Assembly (NCBI GenBank): GCA_027484145.1
Contig: JAIXUH010000012.1
Span: 310,001 to 374,000 of the forward strand
Source: Rhodobacter sp.
GTDB lineage: Bacteria > Pseudomonadota > Alphaproteobacteria > Rhodobacterales > Rhodobacteraceae
Length of the DNA: 64,000 bases
Reading direction: 5' to 3'
Shown here one piece after another: positions 59,667 through 64,000 of this stretch. Positions within the stretch are counted from its first letter, which is position 1. Every line of letters starts with the position of its first letter. The translations under genes were made by a program, and so were the position numbers. A model generated the notes under the pieces. It saw only the letters and a list, made by a program, of their open reading frames with translations, did not search any database and was not told the origin of the DNA.

Positions 59667-60475
59667 GGCGTCGCCTGTTCCAACCGACCGCCCACCCGTA
59701 TCATCCTGACCTTGGTGGCCTTGCCCGTGCGGTCATCGGTTTCGACAAAGACGCCCGACAGCGTCACCGGCCCGGCGGCAGGCTCGAACCGGGCCTTCAC
59801 CATGCCAGTGATGAAACGGCGCAAGGGCTCCATCTTTTCCATGCCGATGACGCTGTTGTAGTCGCCGCACATGCCCGCGTCGGTCAGATAGGCGGTGCCG
59901 CCCGGCATGATCTGGGCATCGCCCGTGGGCACATGGGTATGCGTGCCCACCACAAGGCTGGCCTGCCCGTCGCACCAATGCCCCATCCCCATCTTTTCGC
60001 TGGTCGCCTCGGCGTGCACATCGACCACCGCCGCCTGCACCGCTGCGCCCAAGGCATGGGTTTTCAGCACCGATTCAATCGCCGAAAACGGATCATCGAA
60101 GGGGCGCTTCATGAACACCTGCCCCAAGACCTGTGCCACCAGCACCTTGCGGCCTTGGGTTGCTGTGAACACCCGCCAGCCCTTGCCGGGGGCCACCTTG
60201 GAAAAGTTGATCGGGCGGATGATGCGCGGCTCGGTTTCAATGAAACTCAACATGTCCTTCTGGTCAAAGGCATGGTCGCCCAGCGTGATGCAATCGGCCC
60301 CCGCCTGCAGTATCAGCTTGGCATGCTCGGGCGTCAGCCCCGCGCCGGACGACGCGTTCTCGCCATTGACCACAATGAAATCAAGGCCCCACTCCGCCCG
60401 CAACGCAGGCAACCGGGCCGAGATTTCGGCACGCCCTGCGCGCCCCATGACATCGCCTAGAAAAAGTATCCGCAT
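59663..60475 (-). CDS. ymdB: YmdB-family metallophosphoesterase (2',3'-cyclic nucleotide phosphodiesterase type)
   Basis: A 270-residue calcineurin-like phosphoesterase of the TIGR00282/YmdB type: MRILFLGDVMGRAGR, VVNGENASSG, TLGDHAFD, VVDVHAEATSEK and VVGTHTHVPTGDA give the two-metal site ligands (Asp, Glu, Asn, His). YmdB of Bacillus subtilis hydrolyses cyclic nucleotides and affects biofilm and RNA turnover. It is divergent from the helicase gene and upstream of the EamA gene in the same operon. Confidence 0.93.
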   Translation of the reverse strand: MRILFLGDVMGRAGRAEISARLPALRAEWGLDFIVVNGENASSGAGLTPEHAKLILQAGADCITLGDHAFDQKDMLSFIETEPRIIRPINFSKVAPGKGWRVFTATQGRKVLVAQVLGQVFMKRPFDDPFSAIESVLKTHALGAAVQAAVVDVHAEATSEKMGMGHWCDGQASLVVGTHTHVPTGDAQIMPGGTAYLTDAGMCGDYNSVIGMEKMEPLRRFITGMVKARFEPAAGPVTLSGVFVETDDRTGKATKVRMIRVGGRLEQATP

Positions 60476-60575
60476 GGCCCCCGATTATGCCCCCGCGCGC
60501 CGTGCGTCCAGTGGAATCCGGGCCAGTGCTGCGGCTTCGGTTGCCCCTTGCGATGACGCGCACTACCTTTGCCGA

Positions 60576-62969
60576 ATGACGCCCCTTCCCCCCGCCCTGT
60601 CCGACTGGTTTGCCGCCCGTGGCTGGACGCTGCACCCCCATCAGCACGATATGCTGGCCCGTGCCGCAGACCCCGCCACCCTGCTGATCGCGCCGACCGG
60701 GGGTGGCAAAACGCTGGCAGGCTTTCTGCCCAGCCTTGCCGAACTGGCCGTGGCCCCGCCGCGCGGGCTGCACACCCTTTATATCTCACCGCTCAAGGCG
60801 CTGACCGCCGACATCCGCCGCAACCTGCGCACCCCGGTCGAAGGTGCGGGCCTTCCCATCCGGATCGAGGATCGCACCGGCGACACCACCTATACCCAGC
60901 GCCGCAAACAGCGCGCCGATCCGCCGCATATCCTGCTGACCACCCCGGAAAGCCTTGCGCTGCTGTTGTCCTATGAGGATGCGCCGCGCATGTTCAGCGG
61001 GTTGCAGCGCGTCATCATCGACGAAATCCATGCCCTCGCCGAAAGCAAACGGGGCGATCAACTGGTCTTGCTGCTGGCACGCCTGCAAACGCTTTCGCCC
61101 GGTTTGCGGCGTGTCGGCCTGTCGGCCACGGTCGAGGACCCACCCGCCCTTGCCCGCTTCCTTGCGCCGAACACCACCATCCTGCAGGCCGATCCGGGGC
61201 CTGATCCGGATATCACCATGCTGGACACCGACATCCCGCCCCCTTGGGCGGGCGGCGGCGGGCGCTACGCCATTCCGGCCATCCTGCATGAGGTGAAGCG
61301 CCACCAGACCACGCTGATCTTTCACAACACCCGCGCGCAGGCGGAACTGTTCTTTCACGACCTTTGGCTGCAAAACGAAGACTCGCTGCCCATCGCCATC
61401 CACCACGGCAGCCTGTCGCGCGAACAGCGCGAACGGGTTGAGGGCGCCATGGTTGCGGGCCAGTTGCGCGCCATCGTCTGCACCGGCAGCCTTGATCTGG
61501 GCATCGACTGGGGCGATGTCGATCTGGTGGTGCAGGTCGGCGCGCCGAAAAACGTCAAGCGCCTTGTCCAACGGATCGGGCGCGCCAACCACCGCTACAA
61601 TGCGCCCTCCAAGGCGCTGCTGGTGCCTGCGAACCGGTTCGAGGTGGTGGAATGCATGGCCGCACTTGATGCCGTGCGCGCCCATACCCTTGACGGTGAA
61701 CCCCGCGGCCCCGGCCCGCGTGATGTTCTGTGCCAGCATATCCTGCTGACCGCCTGCGCCGGGTCGTTCCACGCCGATGCGCTTTTTGCCGAGGTCATCA
61801 CCGCAGGCCCCTATGCCACCGTCACCCGGCCCGAGTTTGACGCCGCCCTTGATTTCGTGGCGACAGGCGGCTATGCCCTGCGGGCTTATGACCGTTGGCA
61901 GCGGCTGAAACAGACCAATGGCCAGTGGCATCTGCGCGATCCGCGCACCGCCGCCATCATCCGCCAGAACCTTGGCACCATCATCGACACCGAAACCCTG
62001 AAGGTGCGCCTGAAGAACCGCTTTGGCGGCACCCCGTTGGGCGAGGTCGAGGAGGATTTCGCCGCCACCCTGACCAAGGGAGACACCTTCCTGATCGGGG
62101 GCGAGGTGGTGCGCTATGAGGGGCTGAACGAGTTGACGGTCGAAGTGACCCGCTCACCGGGCCGCGACCCGAAGGTGGCCGTGTTCAACGGAACCAAATT
62201 CGCCACCTCCACCCTGCTGACGCAGCGTATCCTGCAGATCTTCGGGCAGGACCGCTGGCCCGACCTGCCCGCCCACACCGCGCAATGGCTGTCCCTGCAG
62301 CGCGAAGTGTCGCGCCTGCCCGATGCGCAATCGCTGCTGCTGGAATCCTTTCCGCATGACGGGCGCGAACATCTGGTGATCTATGGCTTTGCCGGGCGCA
62401 ACGCGCAGCAGACGCTTGGCCTTCTGGTGACCAAAACGATGGAGGAACAGGGCCTTGCCCCCCTTGGGTTTGTCGCCACCGATTACGCCACCCTGATCTG
62501 GGGGCTGGACCCGGTGACAGACCCCGCCCCCCTGTTCGATCTGGACCGCCTGAAGGCCGGGCTGGAAACATGGCTGGCCGGAAACGCGGTGATGAAACGC
62601 ACCTTCCGCGCCAGCGCCATCATCGCGGGGCTGATAGAACGCAGCCATCAAGGGCGGCGCAAATCGGGGCGGCAGGCCACGTTTTCATCCGACATCCTTT
62701 ATGACACCCTGCGCAAATATGACCCCGGACACCAGCTGTTGCAGATCACGCGGGACGAGGCGATGCGCGGCTTGATCGACTTTTCGCGGATCGAGGAGAT
62801 GCTGGCCCGTATCGGCCCAAACATCGAATTGCGCCGCCTGCCCCGGATTACCCCGCTGGCCGCGCCCCTGTTTCTGGAACCGGGCAAAACCCCCGTGCAT
62901 GGTCAGGGCCGAGAACGTCTGGCCGAAAGCGCCGCCATCCGCCTGATGCAGGCCGCCGGTCTGGCCTGA
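60576..62969 (+). CDS. Ligase-associated DEXH-box DNA helicase (Lhr family)
   Basis: A 797-residue superfamily 2 helicase. Walker A is in LLIAPTGGGKTLAG, DEIH box in VIIDEIHALAESKRGDQ, SAT motif in GLSATVEDP, then LIFHNTRAQAE, and motif VI in QRIGRANHR. A winged-helix and Lhr-type C-terminal region follow. Length and the downstream PdeM gene match the ligase-associated DNA-damage-response (LigD-like/exonuclease/helicase/PdeM) module; no ligase or exonuclease gene is seen here. ATG 60576 is chosen because homology starts there; the frame stays open 227 codons upstream, antisense to ymdB. Confidence 0.93.
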   Translation: MTPLPPALSDWFAARGWTLHPHQHDMLARAADPATLLIAPTGGGKTLAGFLPSLAELAVAPPRGLHTLYISPLKALTADIRRNLRTPVEGAGLPIRIEDRTGDTTYTQRRKQRADPPHILLTTPESLALLLSYEDAPRMFSGLQRVIIDEIHALAESKRGDQLVLLLARLQTLSPGLRRVGLSATVEDPPALARFLAPNTTILQADPGPDPDITMLDTDIPPPWAGGGGRYAIPAILHEVKRHQTTLIFHNTRAQAELFFHDLWLQNEDSLPIAIHHGSLSREQRERVEGAMVAGQLRAIVCTGSLDLGIDWGDVDLVVQVGAPKNVKRLVQRIGRANHRYNAPSKALLVPANRFEVVECMAALDAVRAHTLDGEPRGPGPRDVLCQHILLTACAGSFHADALFAEVITAGPYATVTRPEFDAALDFVATGGYALRAYDRWQRLKQTNGQWHLRDPRTAAIIRQNLGTIIDTETLKVRLKNRFGGTPLGEVEEDFAATLTKGDTFLIGGEVVRYEGLNELTVEVTRSPGRDPKVAVFNGTKFATSTLLTQRILQIFGQDRWPDLPAHTAQWLSLQREVSRLPDAQSLLLESFPHDGREHLVIYGFAGRNAQQTLGLLVTKTMEEQGLAPLGFVATDYATLIWGLDPVTDPAPLFDLDRLKAGLETWLAGNAVMKRTFRASAIIAGLIERSHQGRRKSGRQATFSSDILYDTLRKYDPGHQLLQITRDEAMRGLIDFSRIEEMLARIGPNIELRRLPRITPLAAPLFLEPGKTPVHGQGRERLAESAAIRLMQAAGLA

Positions 62970-63024
62970 CCGCCGCATCGCCTGCCCCTTGCCTTTGGCC
63001 TTGGCCTTGGGGCACATCTGCGCC

Positions 63025-63690
63025 ATGCACCACAGCTTTGTCTTTTCCGGCGAAACCCTTCATGCCCTGCCTTCCGGCGCGCTGTTCTGGCCCGATCAGC
63101 GGCTGTTGGTCGTGTCGGACCTGCACCTTGGCAAATCCGAACGGCTGGCGCGGCGCGGTGGCAGCCTGCTGCCCCCCTATGAAACCCGCGAAACCCTGTC
63201 GCGGCTGGACCACGACCTTGACCAGACCCATGCCACCCGCGTGATTTGTCTGGGCGATTCCTTTGATGATGCCGCCGCCCTGTCCGGGCTGGAGGAACAA
63301 GACCGCCTGTGGCTCTTGCGGCTGATTGCGGGGCGTGACTGGACATGGATTACCGGCAACCATGACGCAGGCCCGCTTGATATCGCGGGCAGCCACCGCG
63401 AAACCTGCCGCATCGGCACGTTGACCTTTCGCCACATTGCCGAAGCCACCGATACGGCCGAAGTATCCGGCCACTACCACCCGAAGGCGCGGCTGGCGGG
63501 GCGGGCCTGGCGGTGTTTTCTGGTCGACCCGCGGCGCATCATCCTGCCCGCCTTTGGCGCCTACACCGGCGGGTTGTGGTGTGACGATCCGGCCTTTGCC
63601 CCGCTGATGGCGCCCGGTGCCCTTGCCATCCTGTGCGGTCAGACGGCGCGGGTGATCCCGATGCCGCGCGCGTCAACCATCGCGCGGTAA
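63025..63690 (+). CDS. pdeM: PdeM-type ligase-associated metallophosphoesterase
   Basis: A 221-residue calcineurin-like phosphoesterase: LLVVSDLHLGKSERLARRGG, VICLGDSFDD, WITGNHDAG and VSGHYHPKARL supply the two-metal ligands, and the order fits TIGR04123 PdeM, partner of the Lhr-type helicase just upstream (55 bp gap). The role in DNA repair is known only from co-occurrence. ATG 63025 is at the conserved N-terminus. Its end overlaps the convergent LytTR gene by 52 bp. Confidence 0.92.
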   Translation: MHHSFVFSGETLHALPSGALFWPDQRLLVVSDLHLGKSERLARRGGSLLPPYETRETLSRLDHDLDQTHATRVICLGDSFDDAAALSGLEEQDRLWLLRLIAGRDWTWITGNHDAGPLDIAGSHRETCRIGTLTFRHIAEATDTAEVSGHYHPKARLAGRAWRCFLVDPRRIILPAFGAYTGGLWCDDPAFAPLMAPGALAILCGQTARVIPMPRASTIAR

Positions 63691-64000
63691 CTGCGGCTGA
63701 CGGGCACCACACCGCCACCCTTCATCCGCAGCACCATGCGCTGACCGTCGCGGTCCACCCCTTCCACCGCCTGCCATGCCACCCAGTGGGAACGGTGCAC
63801 CTGCGCACCATCGCAGCCGTCGGTTTCCAGCACTGCATCCGACAGCCGCAACAGCAGGCTGGCCTGCCCTCGGTCGGTGGTCACATCCACATAGTGATCG
63901 CGCACCGAGATCGAGATCAGCGCCCCCCGCTGCGGCTCGGCCAACCGCAGCATCAGCCGTGGCTGCACCGCCGTGCCAAGGGCCGCCTGATCTGTCGCCC
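63639..64000 (-). CDS. LytTR-domain DNA-binding protein, N-terminus beyond the window
   Basis: The C-terminal part (at least 109 residues) of a LytTR protein: LISISVRDHYVDVTTDRGQASLLLRLSDAV and VHRSHWVAWQAVEGVDRDGQRM then GGGVVPVSRSY are the LytTR beta-strand pattern (YVxV, xxHRS, PVSRxY). The frame is open to the right edge, so the upstream part, which may be membrane or receiver, is missing. LytTR proteins regulate envelope, virulence or quorum genes. Confidence 0.82.
   Translation of the reverse strand, partial: ATDQAALGTAVQPRLMLRLAEPQRGALISISVRDHYVDVTTDRGQASLLLRLSDAVLETDGCDGAQVHRSHWVAWQAVEGVDRDGQRMVLRMKGGGVVPVSRSYRAMVDARGIGITRAV

Noticed and set aside
59895-60575. 227-codon N-terminal extension of the helicase
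   Set aside because: Lies antisense to ymdB and has no helicase similarity; homology begins at ATG 60576.
1-64000. tRNA, rRNA or CRISPR array
   Set aside because: No cloverleaf with a GGTTCGAATCC-type arm, no rRNA-like stretch and no spaced direct repeats were noticed. A dedicated tRNA or covariance scan was not possible.

Overview
The window is a 64 kb chromosomal segment of a high-GC alphaproteobacterium, most likely a Rhodobacteraceae member. The case rests on the complete PhyR-NepR-EcfG general stress response, an alphaproteobacterial LexA box (GAAC-N7-GAAC), PleD next to a DUF3572 gene, a DUF2793 protein, and gene order and base composition typical of that family. I saw no rRNA, tRNA, CRISPR array, insertion sequence or replication origin.

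Layout. 1-3 kb: the end of a carbohydrate operon with a split transketolase and an FGGY kinase. 3-11 kb: TerC, a tandem universal stress protein behind an FNR-like box, CsbD, a cysteine-containing Crp/Fnr regulator, an HWE-type sensor kinase, and small membrane and stress proteins (DUF1328, PLDc_N, DUF2383, and a trio reminiscent of YqjK/YqjE/YqjD). 11-17 kb: an AI-2E family transporter, then the stress hub sensor kinase/ecfG/nepR facing phyR, a secreted protein and Dps. Seven sites match the EcfG promoter form GGAAC-N16/17-CGTT between 5.6 and 16.7 kb. Each lies just upstream of a stress gene in the correct orientation, so the regulators sit inside their own regulon.

16.7-30 kb: a diguanylate cyclase with an HNOBA-like N-terminus coupled to an H-NOX-like protein that lacks the haem ligand, a DUF4153 membrane protein, an MttB-like methyltransferase, a HAD phosphatase, PleD, an ECF sigma/membrane protein/periplasmic sensor/EF-hand module, DUF983, a Nudix protein, and a fatty-acid desaturase facing an XRE regulator. 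30-36 kb: two lipoproteins, an aldo/keto reductase, an FkbM methyltransferase, an imuA-like gene behind a LexA box but without imuB or dnaE2, YceI and an MFS transporter.

36-49 kb: metG leads a plus-strand run (glycosyltransferase, CMP-sugar synthetase, SDR, Gfo/Idh). It converges on a minus-strand run (neuB, RgpF-like, FkbM, neuC and two GT30/WaaA-type transferases). Together they look like a nonulosonic-acid surface glycan locus. A DUF2793 protein follows neuB's start. 49-64 kb: EamA exporters, an ArgP/ArgO pair, an acyltransferase, CspA, a lower-GC insert carrying an AbiV-type defence gene, YebC, a phosphohexomutase, an SLC13/TrkA-C permease, a YmdB phosphodiesterase, a ligase-associated helicase with PdeM, and the 3' end of a LytTR regulator running off the right edge.
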